The notes beneath the pieces are model-generated. The model saw only the letters and a program-made list of their open reading frames with translations, made no database searches and had not been told where the DNA came from. 22,799 nt of DNA from an uncultured Lachnospiraceae bacterium (GTDB taxonomy: Bacteria > Bacillota > Clostridia > Lachnospirales > Lachnospiraceae), in contig CANQEB010000006.1 of assembly GCA_947594085.1 (NCBI GenBank), forward strand, positions 1 through 22,799. The letters run 5' to 3'. Numbering within the stretch: the first letter of the stretch is position 1; the number at the start of each line of letters is the position of its first letter. The position numbers and the translations under genes are program-made. Positions 15,835 to 22,799 of this stretch are shown here, in pieces.

Positions 15835-16900
15835 CACTCCACAGTCGTCCATGTATACGGAACGTGAGTGGATACGGATTCAGGAAAAGGAAAAAAAAGA
15901 GATAAAGAAGCAACGGCATCTGATCCTTGTCGCGGTGCTTCTGTTTACCGTCACAGCCCTGATGGTGTTTCTTGTCTACTATTTTGTGCTGCGCTCTCAC
16001 GACTATACTCTGTATCATGTTTATGATCGAACAGACAGCAGCCTCGGCGCAGGTGGCAGTCTACTGTCTGACAGCATCATGGAGCCGTTTGCCTCAGATC
16101 TGTGTGTGGTGAACGGAGATGTCAATATTACAGACGTATCACTTAGTGCATATTCGGCAGGTTTGTTTGATTTGAATAGGCGGACGACGATGTACGCCAA
16201 GGATGTGTTTGCCCGTCGCTCTCCGGCGAGTATCACGAAAATCATGACGGCATATATCACACTTAAGTATGGCAATCTCGACGATATTGTCACCGTGACC
16301 CCAATTGTAAAGGACATTGAATTCGGCTCTTCGGTGTGTGATATCAAAGAAGGAGATGTCCTTTCGTTGCGGCAGCTTCTCTATGGGATGATGATTGCAT
16401 CCGGAAACGATGCAGCCATGATGATCGCAGAGCATATCGGCGGCTCAGTGGAGAATTTTGTTGAGATGATGAATGAGGAGGCGGTCGCGCTCGGGGCCAC
16501 CGGTACGCATTTCGCAAACCCGCACGGCCTGACAGACTCCAGCCACTATACATCCGTCTACGACATTTATCTGATGTTGAATGCCGCACTCAAGTATGAT
16601 ACGTTTCAGGATATCATCAGCCGAAAGAATTTCTATGCGGAATACAAACGACAGGATGGAAGCCCTGTCGCAGTGACATGGGAATCCACAAACTCCTACT
16701 TTACCAATGCGGCGGAGAAACCGGACGGCATCACAATCTCCGGGGGCAAAACAGGAACAACGGATGACGCCGGCGCATGTCTTGCAATTGTGGCAAAGGA
16801 TTTGTATGGGAATCCATATATTGCGATTATTTTGCACTCTGAAAGCAAGGAGACACTTTATCCTGAGATGAATCAGCTGTTGTCGCTGGCCGCTGATTGA
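15818..16900 (+). CDS. dacF: D-alanyl-D-alanine carboxypeptidase, S11 family (DacF-like)
   Basis: This low-molecular-weight PBP removes the terminal D-Ala from peptidoglycan stem peptides. A charged cytoplasmic N-terminus with an 8-A run in its codons leads to one membrane segment (about 32-56). The S11 catalytic domain has SxxK at S138-K141 (SPASITK), SxN at S195 (SGND) and KTG at K311 (GGKTGTT). It ends soon after the catalytic domain, so the C-terminal PBP5-type domain and amphipathic anchor are missing; the N-terminal anchor appears to replace them. The gene symbol follows family similarity only and the exact orthologue is not settled. The start is uncertain (TTG 15794, TTG 15809, GTG 15818 or ATG 15851). 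It is the last gene of the shape cluster. Confidence 0.88.
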   Translation: MKCTDNTPQSSMYTEREWIRIQEKEKKEIKKQRHLILVAVLLFTVTALMVFLVYYFVLRSHDYTLYHVYDRTDSSLGAGGSLLSDSIMEPFASDLCVVNGDVNITDVSLSAYSAGLFDLNRRTTMYAKDVFARRSPASITKIMTAYITLKYGNLDDIVTVTPIVKDIEFGSSVCDIKEGDVLSLRQLLYGMMIASGNDAAMMIAEHIGGSVENFVEMMNEEAVALGATGTHFANPHGLTDSSHYTSVYDIYLMLNAALKYDTFQDIISRKNFYAEYKRQDGSPVAVTWESTNSYFTNAAEKPDGITISGGKTGTTDDAGACLAIVAKDLYGNPYIAIILHSESKETLYPEMNQLLSLAAD

Positions 16901-16933
16901 GAAGAGGTATTGCCGGGAAAACTCATTTTAGTG

Positions 16934-16962
16934 TTGTAATTTTTGCGTAGATAGACTATAAT
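16934..16962 (+). promoter_or_regulatory. Sigma-A type promoter before the small P-loop gene
   Basis: TTGTAA (16934-16939) and a perfect TATAAT (16957-16962) are separated by 17 bases, in an AT-rich 102-base gap. The ATG of the next gene is 40 bases further on. This marks the end of the shape operon and the start of a new unit. Confidence 0.72.
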
Positions 16963-17002
16963 TATCATATAAAAAATCTGCTACCGAAGGAGGAGATGAC
17001 CC

Positions 17003-17422
17003 ATGATACAGTTGATTTTAGGCGAAAAAGGAAAAGGCAAGACAAAGATTTTACTTGACAAGGTAAATTCCGAGATCAAAACAGCTCATGGAAGTATCGT
17101 TTATCTTGATAAAAGCACCAAGCATATGTACGAACTGAACAACAAAGTGCGTCTGATCGATGTTTCGTCGTTCGCACTCAGATCCAGCGGAGAGTTTGTT
17201 GGTTTTATCTATGGCATTCTTTCTCAGGATCATGATCTGGAGCAGATCTATCTCGACAGCTTCCTCAAGATTTCACAGACGGATGAAAGCACAGTGAATG
17301 AGGTATTGGACAGGCTTGACAAGATTAGTCAGGAGTATAATGTCACGTTTGTGTTCAGTATCTCGATGAATTCCAGCACACTTGATCCAAAATTTAAAGA
17401 GAATATTATTGCAGAGTTATAG
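17003..17422 (+). CDS. Small stand-alone P-loop protein of unknown function
   Basis: This 139-residue cytoplasmic protein opens with a Walker A motif, GEKGKGKT at residues 7-14, directly after the first beta strand. A likely Walker B is QIYLDSF with D85, and VTFVFSIS (about 114-121) fits a sensor strand. The size is near the minimum for a RecA/ASCE-type nucleotide-binding fold, with no added domain. Proteins like this are sometimes labelled PilT-like in clostridia, but nothing here supports a motility role. GGAGG lies 10 bases before the ATG. It has its own promoter (16934-16962) and a strong hairpin after the stop, so it forms a single-gene unit. Confidence 0.85.
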   Translation: MIQLILGEKGKGKTKILLDKVNSEIKTAHGSIVYLDKSTKHMYELNNKVRLIDVSSFALRSSGEFVGFIYGILSQDHDLEQIYLDSFLKISQTDESTVNEVLDRLDKISQEYNVTFVFSISMNSSTLDPKFKENIIAEL

Positions 17423-17449
17423 GAGTTGCGTTTTTACAGATACATAGCG

Positions 17450-17489
17450 ACTGCCGCAGATAACAGGGTATCCCTGTACCTGCGGCAGT
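17450..17489 (+). terminator. Intrinsic terminator after the P-loop gene
   Basis: ACTGCCGCAG (17450-17459) pairs exactly with CTGCGGCAGT (17480-17489). An inner stem, ACAGGG (17463-17468) with CCCTGT (17472-17477), extends the hairpin. It is followed by TGTTTCTTATT on the + strand. It also lies downstream of the convergent DUF378 gene, but the minus-strand side has no clear T-run. Confidence 0.8.
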
Positions 17490-17515
17490 TGTTTCTTATT
17501 CTGAATCAGATTCGG

Positions 17516-17725
17516 TTATTCTCTTCCCATTTCTCGTACACGGCCGTACAGACTCAGCACATAAAGACCAGCCAGTCCAACCAGAATATATATAATTCTC
17601 GAAATCCACGACATGTTGCCAAACAGCAGATTTACGAGATCCAGCTTGAAAATTCCAATCAGGCCCCAGTTTACGGCACCGATAATGACAAGAGTGAGTG
17701 CTGTGTAGTCAAAACCTTTTCCCAT
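17516..17725 (-). CDS. DUF378 family small membrane protein
   Basis: This 69-residue protein has two membrane segments. The N-terminal block DYTALTLVIIGAVNWGLIGI is the hallmark of DUF378, and the second segment is IIYILVGLAGLYVLSLY. The function of the family is unknown. On the minus strand an AAGGAGGG sits 8 bases before the ATG, so expression is likely. It is the only minus-strand gene in the window, lying between two + strand units. No clear -35/-10 pair was found for it in the 154-base gap shared with the HlyD-like gene. Confidence 0.85.
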   Translation of the reverse strand: MGKGFDYTALTLVIIGAVNWGLIGIFKLDLVNLLFGNMSWISRIIYILVGLAGLYVLSLYGRVREMGRE

Positions 17726-17774
17726 GCGCTTTTCCCTCCTTTTTCAGAATAATGATAGTTTCCCCGCAAAAATA

Positions 17775-17790
17775 GTTTTTATTCAAAAAC
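17775..17790. repeat. Short AT-rich inverted repeat in the divergent gap
   Basis: GTTTTT and AAAAAC flank a 4-base loop between the DUF378 gene and the HlyD-like gene. It could be part of an operator or a weak hairpin; there is nothing more to support it. Confidence 0.25.
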
Positions 17791-17795
17791 AAAGG

Positions 17796-17824
17796 TTGTA
17801 TCATCGGTGTAAAAATGGTAAGAT
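17796..17824 (+). promoter_or_regulatory. Likely promoter for the HlyD-yggS-sepF-ylmH unit
   Basis: TTGTAT (17796-17801) and TAAGAT (17819-17824) are 17 bases apart, each a 4 of 6 match to the sigma-A consensus. The start codon is 55 bases downstream, leaving a short leader. Confidence 0.5.
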
Positions 17825-17868
17825 GATAAAGATGTAAACGAAACACGTTTGAGAGCAAAACGGCGTAT

Positions 17869-17873
17869 GGAGG
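17869..17873 (+). promoter_or_regulatory. Ribosome binding site for a TTG start
   Basis: GGAGG is followed by 6 bases and TTG at 17880. No in-frame ATG is available nearby, so the TTG start is well supported. Confidence 0.65.
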
Positions 17874-17879
17874 ATTCTT

Positions 17880-19247
17880 TTGAAGAAGGTTAAGCAAAAG
17901 AAGAAAATCACAAAATATCATAAATATTCCTTTTTTAATATTGGTACACTTTTGTTTGGCACGATCTTCATCTATATGGTGATCACGGCATTTATGTATC
18001 TGACCGAGAAGCATGTCACGGTCTACGAGGTCATGAAGGGAACGATCACAGGGAATTATCGCTTCCAGGCACTTTCCCTGCGCACGGAAGAGCTGGTGAA
18101 TGCTTCACAAGCCGGGAGTGTGCGCTATTTTGAGCGTGAGGGCAGCAAGGCCTCGGCCGGAAGCGTAGTCTGCGCAATCAATGAGACCGGCGCGCAAGAA
18201 CCTGCCGTTATCGACGATTTTGCGCTTCCCACAGAAGATGCCTCGCGGCTGCGAAATTTGATTGCTAACTTTACAATTGATTACAAGAGCAGCGCGTTTC
18301 AGAAAACCTATGGTCTGAAAGCAGGTGTCGACGGAATTATTTCCGAAGTCATGGAGGACAGTGCGAGCAGTGAGTATGTCAATGTCAGGAACCAATGCAT
18401 CGCGCCGGATTCTGGCTTTGTAATCTATGAGATCGACGGTTTTGAGAATCTGACAGAAGCTCAGCTCACAGAGGATATGTTTGATCAGACGAAATACAAT
18501 GCTCAGAACTTGCGCAGCCGGAAGAGTGTAGTCGCGGGAGATCCACTGTTTAAGCTGGTGACAGATGAGGCTTGGTGCCTGTATTTTCCGGTTGACCAGA
18601 AGCTGCTGACGGAGCTCGCCGATACAGAGAAGATCCGGTTCCGCTTTATGAAGGACAATGAGACCTTCAGCGCGCCATTTTCCGTCATACGCAACGGCGA
18701 GGAATCTTTCGGAAAGATATCGCTAGACAACTCTCTTGTGCGCTACGCGACGGATCGTTTCCTGGAGATTGAGCTTGTCATGAATAAGAAGAGCGGTCTG
18801 AAGATTCCGTCCTCAGCGATTGTCGAACGTTCCTTTTATAAGATACCGGAAGAATACGCCATCAAAAATCAGGATACAGATGCAGAAATTGTGTTGAAGG
18901 TGGAGACCTTTGCGACCGACGGCTCTTCTGAGGTTAAATATATCACGGCAAACGTCTATGCCCATGATGACGATGATTATATGATTGATTGCCAACTGCT
19001 TAAACCTGGAGATTATGTGCAAATGGAAGATTCGGCCAAGCGAATCCAAATCCAGGAGAAGGACGCGCAAACGCTTCACGGCGTTTATAATATCAACAAG
19101 GGATATGCAGTGTTCCGTGAGATCACGGTAATCGACGAAAACGAAGAATACTGTATTGTGGAGAGCAATAATATTTACGGGCTCGCCGCCTATGACTATA
19201 TCGTATTGAATGCCTCTGAAGTGACCGACGAGCAAATTGTTTATTAA
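17880..19247 (+). CDS. HlyD-like membrane-anchored adaptor protein
   Basis: This 455-residue protein has a very basic N-terminus, one membrane segment (about 20-43) and a long extracytoplasmic part. Residues about 75-100 (GSVRYFEREGSKASAGSVVC) resemble the lipoyl/biotinyl half-motif of HlyD-type membrane fusion proteins, and a second such block surrounds CIAPDSGFVIYEIDG. The central alpha-hairpin is short. No transporter ATPase or permease lies next to it. It heads the yggS-sepF-ylmH run, where homologous genes also seem to sit in Lachnospiraceae, which suggests an envelope or division role and not drug export. Translation starts at TTG after GGAGG. The next gene begins 13 bases after the stop. 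Confidence 0.8.
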   Translation: MKKVKQKKKITKYHKYSFFNIGTLLFGTIFIYMVITAFMYLTEKHVTVYEVMKGTITGNYRFQALSLRTEELVNASQAGSVRYFEREGSKASAGSVVCAINETGAQEPAVIDDFALPTEDASRLRNLIANFTIDYKSSAFQKTYGLKAGVDGIISEVMEDSASSEYVNVRNQCIAPDSGFVIYEIDGFENLTEAQLTEDMFDQTKYNAQNLRSRKSVVAGDPLFKLVTDEAWCLYFPVDQKLLTELADTEKIRFRFMKDNETFSAPFSVIRNGEESFGKISLDNSLVRYATDRFLEIELVMNKKSGLKIPSSAIVERSFYKIPEEYAIKNQDTDAEIVLKVETFATDGSSEVKYITANVYAHDDDDYMIDCQLLKPGDYVQMEDSAKRIQIQEKDAQTLHGVYNINKGYAVFREITVIDENEEYCIVESNNIYGLAAYDYIVLNASEVTDEQIVY

Positions 19248-19260
19248 AGGAGCGCTAAAA

Positions 19261-19974
19261 ATGTTAAAAGATAATCTGGCATCCGTGGAGCAGAGAGTGG
19301 CAGAAGCCTGCAAGCGTGCCGGGCGGAGCCGTGATGAGGTGACGCTGATCGCCGTGAGCAAGACAAAACCTGTGGAAATGCTCTCGGAGGTATATGATGC
19401 GGGAGTTCGTGATTTCGGCGAAAACAAGCCACAGGAGATTCGGGAAAAGTACCCGCAGCTCCCCGAAGATATTCGATGGCATATGATTGGACATCTTCAG
19501 AGGAATAAGATTAAATATATTATTGACAAGGTCTGCATGATTCATTCTGTGGATTCGGTTCGGCTGGCGCAAGCAATCGATGAGGCGGCCGGAAAGATCG
19601 GTATCGTCATGCCGGTGCTTGTCGAGGTAAATGTGGCTGGGGAGGAGAGCAAGAGCGGGATTCGGCCGGAGGAAGCGGAAAATTTTGTCCGTGAAATCAG
19701 TGTTTTTCCGAATATTCATGTAGAAGGTTTGATGACAATCGCGCCATTTACAGAAAATCCAGAAGAAAATCGGCCATACTTTCGCAATTTGTGTAAATTA
19801 TGTGTTGACATAAAGGAAAAAAACATTGATAATGTGAATATGTGTAGTCTCAGTATGGGAATGACCGGTGACTTTGAGATTGCGATTGAAGAAGGCGCTA
19901 CAATGGTGCGCGTCGGAACAGGAATTTTCGGGGAGAGGTATTATCCCCATGCGGAAGCAGATGGGAGATTGTAA
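19261..19974 (+). CDS. ylmE: YggS/YlmE family PLP-binding protein
   Basis: This is a fold-type III pyridoxal phosphate protein with no known catalytic reaction. Members maintain PLP and amino-acid homeostasis and often lie beside sepF. The PLP lysine is K34 in AVSKTKP. Other family blocks are DFGENKPQEIREKY, WHMIGHLQRNK and the phosphate-binding SMGMTGDFEIAIEEGATMVRVGTGIFG. Length (237) is standard. The in-frame start at 19237 lies inside the previous gene; the ATG at 19261 has AAAGGAG upstream. sepF begins 2 bases after the stop. Confidence 0.94.
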   Translation: MLKDNLASVEQRVAEACKRAGRSRDEVTLIAVSKTKPVEMLSEVYDAGVRDFGENKPQEIREKYPQLPEDIRWHMIGHLQRNKIKYIIDKVCMIHSVDSVRLAQAIDEAAGKIGIVMPVLVEVNVAGEESKSGIRPEEAENFVREISVFPNIHVEGLMTIAPFTENPEENRPYFRNLCKLCVDIKEKNIDNVNMCSLSMGMTGDFEIAIEEGATMVRVGTGIFGERYYPHAEADGRL

Positions 19975-19976
19975 TT

Positions 19977-20552
19977 ATGAGTGCTTTGGACAAGTTTTTA
20001 AACTTTATGAAAGTGAATGACGACGAGGGATTCGGCGACGATTACCTGGACGATGATTATGATGACTATGATGATTATGAGGAAGAGCGCCCCAGAAAGC
20101 GTATTCTGCCGAAGAATTCAAAGGATGATTTTGACGAACCGATCAGCACAGCGCCGGAAAGACCTGCAGCACAGACAGACAGGCCGGCAGCCGTGCGGGC
20201 GAAGGCAAAGCCGGCACGTCAGGCGAAGATATCCCCGATGCGTACTCCTAAGCGTGGCGGCGGCATGGAGGTCTGTGTAATTCGGCCGAAGAGCATGGAA
20301 GATGCAAGAGAGATCACGGAGACTTTGCTTGATGAATGCACGGTAGTCCTGAATATGGAGGGGCTCGATCTGGATATCGCGCAGCGTATCATTGATTTTG
20401 CGTCCGGGTCCTGCTATGCGATCCATGGGAATCTTCAAAAGATCAGCAATTATATATTTATCATTACCCCAGAGAGCGTAGATATCTCCGGAGATTTCCA
20501 GGAAATTTTGAGCGGTGCATTTGATGTGCCGTCATTTGGAACGAGATTCTGA
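19977..20552 (+). CDS. sepF: SepF, FtsZ membrane anchor
   Basis: SepF tethers and bundles FtsZ at the division site. The N-terminal MSALDKFLNFMKV can form the amphipathic membrane helix. A long acidic and Tyr-rich linker follows, including three DDY units at residues 26-34, then a Pro/Ala/Lys/Arg-rich section. The globular SepF domain covers about 95-191 (VCVIRPKSMEDAREITETLL, then VVLNMEGLDLDIAQRIIDFASGSCYAIHG). At 191 residues it is somewhat longer than Bacillus SepF because of the linker. The start ATG follows GGGAGA. The ylmH ATG follows one base after its stop. Confidence 0.94.
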   Translation: MSALDKFLNFMKVNDDEGFGDDYLDDDYDDYDDYEEERPRKRILPKNSKDDFDEPISTAPERPAAQTDRPAAVRAKAKPARQAKISPMRTPKRGGGMEVCVIRPKSMEDAREITETLLDECTVVLNMEGLDLDIAQRIIDFASGSCYAIHGNLQKISNYIFIITPESVDISGDFQEILSGAFDVPSFGTRF

Positions 20553-20553
20553 T

Positions 20554-21306
20554 ATGGAGAGAGAGGACCTGCTGGCCAGAAGGATTCAGGAGCTTGCGGA
20601 TCTCGCAGACCGCAGGGGCTGTGTCACCTTTACCGATTTTCTGAATTTGAACGAACAGAATATATTGCATCAGACTTTACAAAAGTTTTCCTGGATCAAT
20701 GGGGAAACTTTTGGCGGTTATGAGGGAGCGGAGCGTCAGATTGCAGCGTTTGTGCCTGATGCTCTTGCTTATGATTGGGAATATCCGATCGCGTGTGTAC
20801 GTGTCGAGCCGTCGAATGCGCGGTTTGCCGAGGCACTTACACATCGGGATATTCTGGGCGCTTTGATGAATCTCGGCATCGACCGGGCCAAGACAGGCGA
20901 TATCGCGCTTTTCGGAGAAAAATGGTATCTTTTTTGTCACAGTACACTTGCATCTGTGGTATGCGATGAGCTGACGCGGATCCGTCACACCTCTGTGAAA
21001 TGTATGGTCGTCAATCTCTCGGAATTTTCCTACACACCAAAAACAGAGACTGTGCGGGGTAGTGTTGCGTCTGTTCGCCTGGACAGTGTAATGGCACTTG
21101 CTTTTCATGCGTCCAGAAGCAGCCTGCTTTCGCTGATCGAGGACGGGAAGGTCTTTGTCAACGGAAAGTTGATCATGACAAACGCGTATGCACTCAAGGA
21201 CGATGACATCGTCTCTGTCCGCGGATTTGGCAAATTTCGATATAAGGCAGCCATCGGACAGACGAAAAAGGGACGCTGCATGGTCGAGATCGAGCGGTAT
21301 GTGTGA
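20554..21306 (+). CDS. ylmH: YlmH-like RNA-binding protein with S4 domain
   Basis: This 250-residue cytoplasmic protein has an N-terminal alpha/beta region and a C-terminal S4 RNA-binding domain (about 180-240: RLDSVMALAFHASRSSLLSL, then EDGKVFVNGKLI). YlmH proteins have been linked to ribosome and tRNA rescue and sit in the division cluster of many Firmicutes. I chose the ATG at 20554, one base after the sepF stop, because the protein then begins at a natural N-terminus; no strong ribosome site is visible, so coupling to sepF is likely. A GTG at 20515 inside sepF is an alternative. The divIVA gene that often follows is absent here. Confidence 0.9.
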   Translation: MEREDLLARRIQELADLADRRGCVTFTDFLNLNEQNILHQTLQKFSWINGETFGGYEGAERQIAAFVPDALAYDWEYPIACVRVEPSNARFAEALTHRDILGALMNLGIDRAKTGDIALFGEKWYLFCHSTLASVVCDELTRIRHTSVKCMVVNLSEFSYTPKTETVRGSVASVRLDSVMALAFHASRSSLLSLIEDGKVFVNGKLIMTNAYALKDDDIVSVRGFGKFRYKAAIGQTKKGRCMVEIERYV

Positions 21307-21357
21307 ATTTTATGTTTTGTCTATCGTTGTCATAGTGAACGAAAGGGAGGACTATAT

Positions 21358-22473
21358 ATGCGTTCAGAAAAGATAGAAGATGTACTTGTGGTCAAAACAG
21401 AGGGAAATGCGTCATACGATATTGTGCTGAGAGAATCATTTGACAATCTGCCGGATTATCTGCAGAGTGTCGGCTGTGAGGGACATAGAGTCTGCGTCGT
21501 GACAGATTCCAACGTCGCGCCGCTCTACTTAGCGGAGGTTCAGAAGCTGGCATCTGCGTGCTGCGCGCAGATTGAGACCTATATTTTTGAGGCGGGAGAG
21601 GAGCATAAGACGCTCGATGCCATCCGAGGTTTGTACACAAAGCTGATCGAGTCCGGTTTTGATCGTAAGGATTTCTTGATTGCGCTCGGCGGTGGTGTCG
21701 TCGGGGATATGACAGGTTTTGCCGCGGCGACGTTTTTGCGCGGAATCCGTTTTATCCAGATTCCCACGACTCTGCTCGCACAAATCGACAGCAGCATCGG
21801 CGGGAAGACCGGTGTGGATTTCGACCAATACAAGAACATGGTCGGTGCATTTCATCAGCCTTGCCTGGTTTACAGTAATGTCTCTGTGCTGAAATCGCTC
21901 ACAGATGAGCAGTTCGCGAGCGGGATGGGAGAAAGTCTGAAGCACGGTCTGATCCTCGACGCAGGATTCTATGAATGGCAGATCGATCATATGAGTGAAA
22001 TCGAAGAGCGGGACAGTGCAACTCTTCTGGAGTTGGTCAGCCGCAACTGCCAAATTAAGCGGTATATCGTGGAAAAAGACCCAAAGGAGAAGGGGGACCG
22101 CATGCTGCTCAATTTTGGGCACACGCTCGGACATGCGCTGGAGAAATGTAAGGAATTTCGGATGCTGCACGGGGAATGTGTGGCGATTGGTTTCGTGGCA
22201 GCCGCCTACATTTCCTGGCAGCGCGGGCTGCTCGACGAGGACGAATTCTACGAGATTCGCGATATGAACGTCGGATTCGGACTGCCGATCTCGTTCGACG
22301 GAGTCGCTTCGCAGGCCATTGTAGATGCCGTCAAAAAAGACAAGAAGATGGATGCAGGGAAGATTCGTTTTGTGCTTTTGAAGAAGCTGGGACGTGCCTG
22401 TGTCGATACCACTGTGACAGAACAAGAGATGCTCGAAGCGCTTCGGTTGCTAAATGCAGACGAGCGGGAGTGA
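21358..22473 (+). CDS. aroB: 3-dehydroquinate synthase
   Basis: AroB converts DAHP to 3-dehydroquinate, the second step of the shikimate pathway, using NAD and a divalent metal. The NAD-binding block GGGVVGDMTGFAAATFLRG, the phosphate loop PTTLLAQIDSSIGGKTGVD and KNMVGAFHQP are all present. The metal ligands are probably E192 (GMGESLKHG), H255 (NFGHTLGHALE) and H271 (LHGECVAIGF). Length (371) is normal. AAAGGGAGG sits 7 bases before the ATG. It is not with other aro genes and lies between ylmH and lspA, where a divIVA gene would be expected in many relatives. No clear promoter or terminator was seen in the 51-base gap before it. Confidence 0.95.
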   Translation: MRSEKIEDVLVVKTEGNASYDIVLRESFDNLPDYLQSVGCEGHRVCVVTDSNVAPLYLAEVQKLASACCAQIETYIFEAGEEHKTLDAIRGLYTKLIESGFDRKDFLIALGGGVVGDMTGFAAATFLRGIRFIQIPTTLLAQIDSSIGGKTGVDFDQYKNMVGAFHQPCLVYSNVSVLKSLTDEQFASGMGESLKHGLILDAGFYEWQIDHMSEIEERDSATLLELVSRNCQIKRYIVEKDPKEKGDRMLLNFGHTLGHALEKCKEFRMLHGECVAIGFVAAAYISWQRGLLDEDEFYEIRDMNVGFGLPISFDGVASQAIVDAVKKDKKMDAGKIRFVLLKKLGRACVDTTVTEQEMLEALRLLNADERE

Positions 22474-22500
22474 AAATGCATAAATAAGGGAATGATCATA

Positions 22501-22799
22501 ATGAAGAAAAAGAATCCCGCTATGCTTCTGTGCGGCGTTCTTTGCTGTATTGTGTTGGTCGGACTCGACCAGCTCACGAAGTATCTTGCAGTCACCCGGC
22601 TTGCGGGAAAAACCAGCGTTCCAGTGATCCCGGGGATTTTTGAATTATTTTATCTGGAAAACCGCGGTGCCGCTTTCGGTATGCTGACAAATCGTCAATG
22701 GTTCTTTGCGGCGGTGGCGGTCGTGATGGTTGTCGCAGCCGTTTATGTATATCTGCGGCTGCCGACAGGACGCCGTTATCATTTCCTGCGCCTAATCTG
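22501..22799 (+). CDS. lspA: Lipoprotein signal peptidase (3' end cut by window)
   Basis: LspA removes the signal peptide of prolipoproteins after lipidation. The first 99 residues are in the window. They show a membrane segment (about 8-23) ending in GLDQLTKYL, the conserved FYLENRGAAFGML block, and a second membrane segment (about 68-85). Both catalytic Asp residues of the family lie further downstream, outside the window, so intactness cannot be judged. The ATG follows AAGGGA with 9 bases of spacing and is 27 bases after the aroB stop, so the two are probably co-transcribed. Confidence 0.9.
   Translation, partial: MKKKNPAMLLCGVLCCIVLVGLDQLTKYLAVTRLAGKTSVPVIPGIFELFYLENRGAAFGMLTNRQWFFAAVAVVMVVAAVYVYLRLPTGRRYHFLRLI

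Noticed and set aside
16901..16933. Terminator after the carboxypeptidase gene
   Set aside because: No stable inverted repeat or T-run is visible, so readthrough into the P-loop gene cannot be excluded.
17726..17774. Promoter for the minus-strand DUF378 gene
   Set aside because: TATCAT is present as a possible -10, but no -35 lies at 16-18 bases; the nearest, TTGAAT, is 23 bases away.
21529..22425. Long minus-strand open frame (298 codons) opposite aroB
   Set aside because: aroB on the + strand has all its family motifs and a strong ribosome site; the antisense frame shows no recognisable domain.

Overview
The window is about 50% GC, with no mobile element, CRISPR array, rRNA or tRNA that I could find. 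All genes but one lie on the + strand. The order radC-mreBCD-mrdA-minCDE-rodA-mgsA-dacF, the strong AGGAGG-type ribosome binding sites, SepF/YlmH and the sequence style of the proteins point to a Gram-positive clostridium, most likely Lachnospiraceae. The species cannot be told from the sequence.

Layout. (1) 1-4320: an ABC exporter of the MacB/LolCD class, with a large two-module FtsX permease cut by the left edge and its ATPase, followed by an unrecognised 213-residue protein overlapping the ATPase gene. (2) 4371-6155: a large FAD-dependent dehydrogenase-like protein (COG2509 type). (3) 6242-16900: a dense co-directional cluster for cell shape and division-site choice: radC, a divergent mreB, mreC, mreD, a very large class B PBP (mrdA), minC, minD, minE, rodA, then mgsA and a D,D-carboxypeptidase (dacF-like). 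Many genes overlap or nearly touch. (4) 17003-17422: a small P-loop protein with its own promoter and terminator, facing a minus-strand DUF378 membrane protein. (5) 17880-21306: a HlyD-like membrane-anchored adaptor, yggS/ylmE, sepF and ylmH. (6) 21358-end: aroB and the start of lspA, which the right edge cuts.

How the genes work together. MreB/C/D, RodA and the PBP2 homologue form the elongation machine that builds side-wall peptidoglycan. DacF trims the peptides. MinCDE places the septum, and SepF anchors FtsZ. The operon plan is conventional, but several proteins are not. MreB has Asn in place of the acidic residue of its second phosphate motif, PBP2 carries an insertion of about 255 residues, MinE lacks a hydrophobic membrane-targeting N-terminus, and MgsA has two active-site substitutions. 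These may be clade-wide traits and not peculiar to this strain. I found no classical undescribed system such as a defence island or new gene cassette. The remodelled elongation/Min module is the most interesting content.
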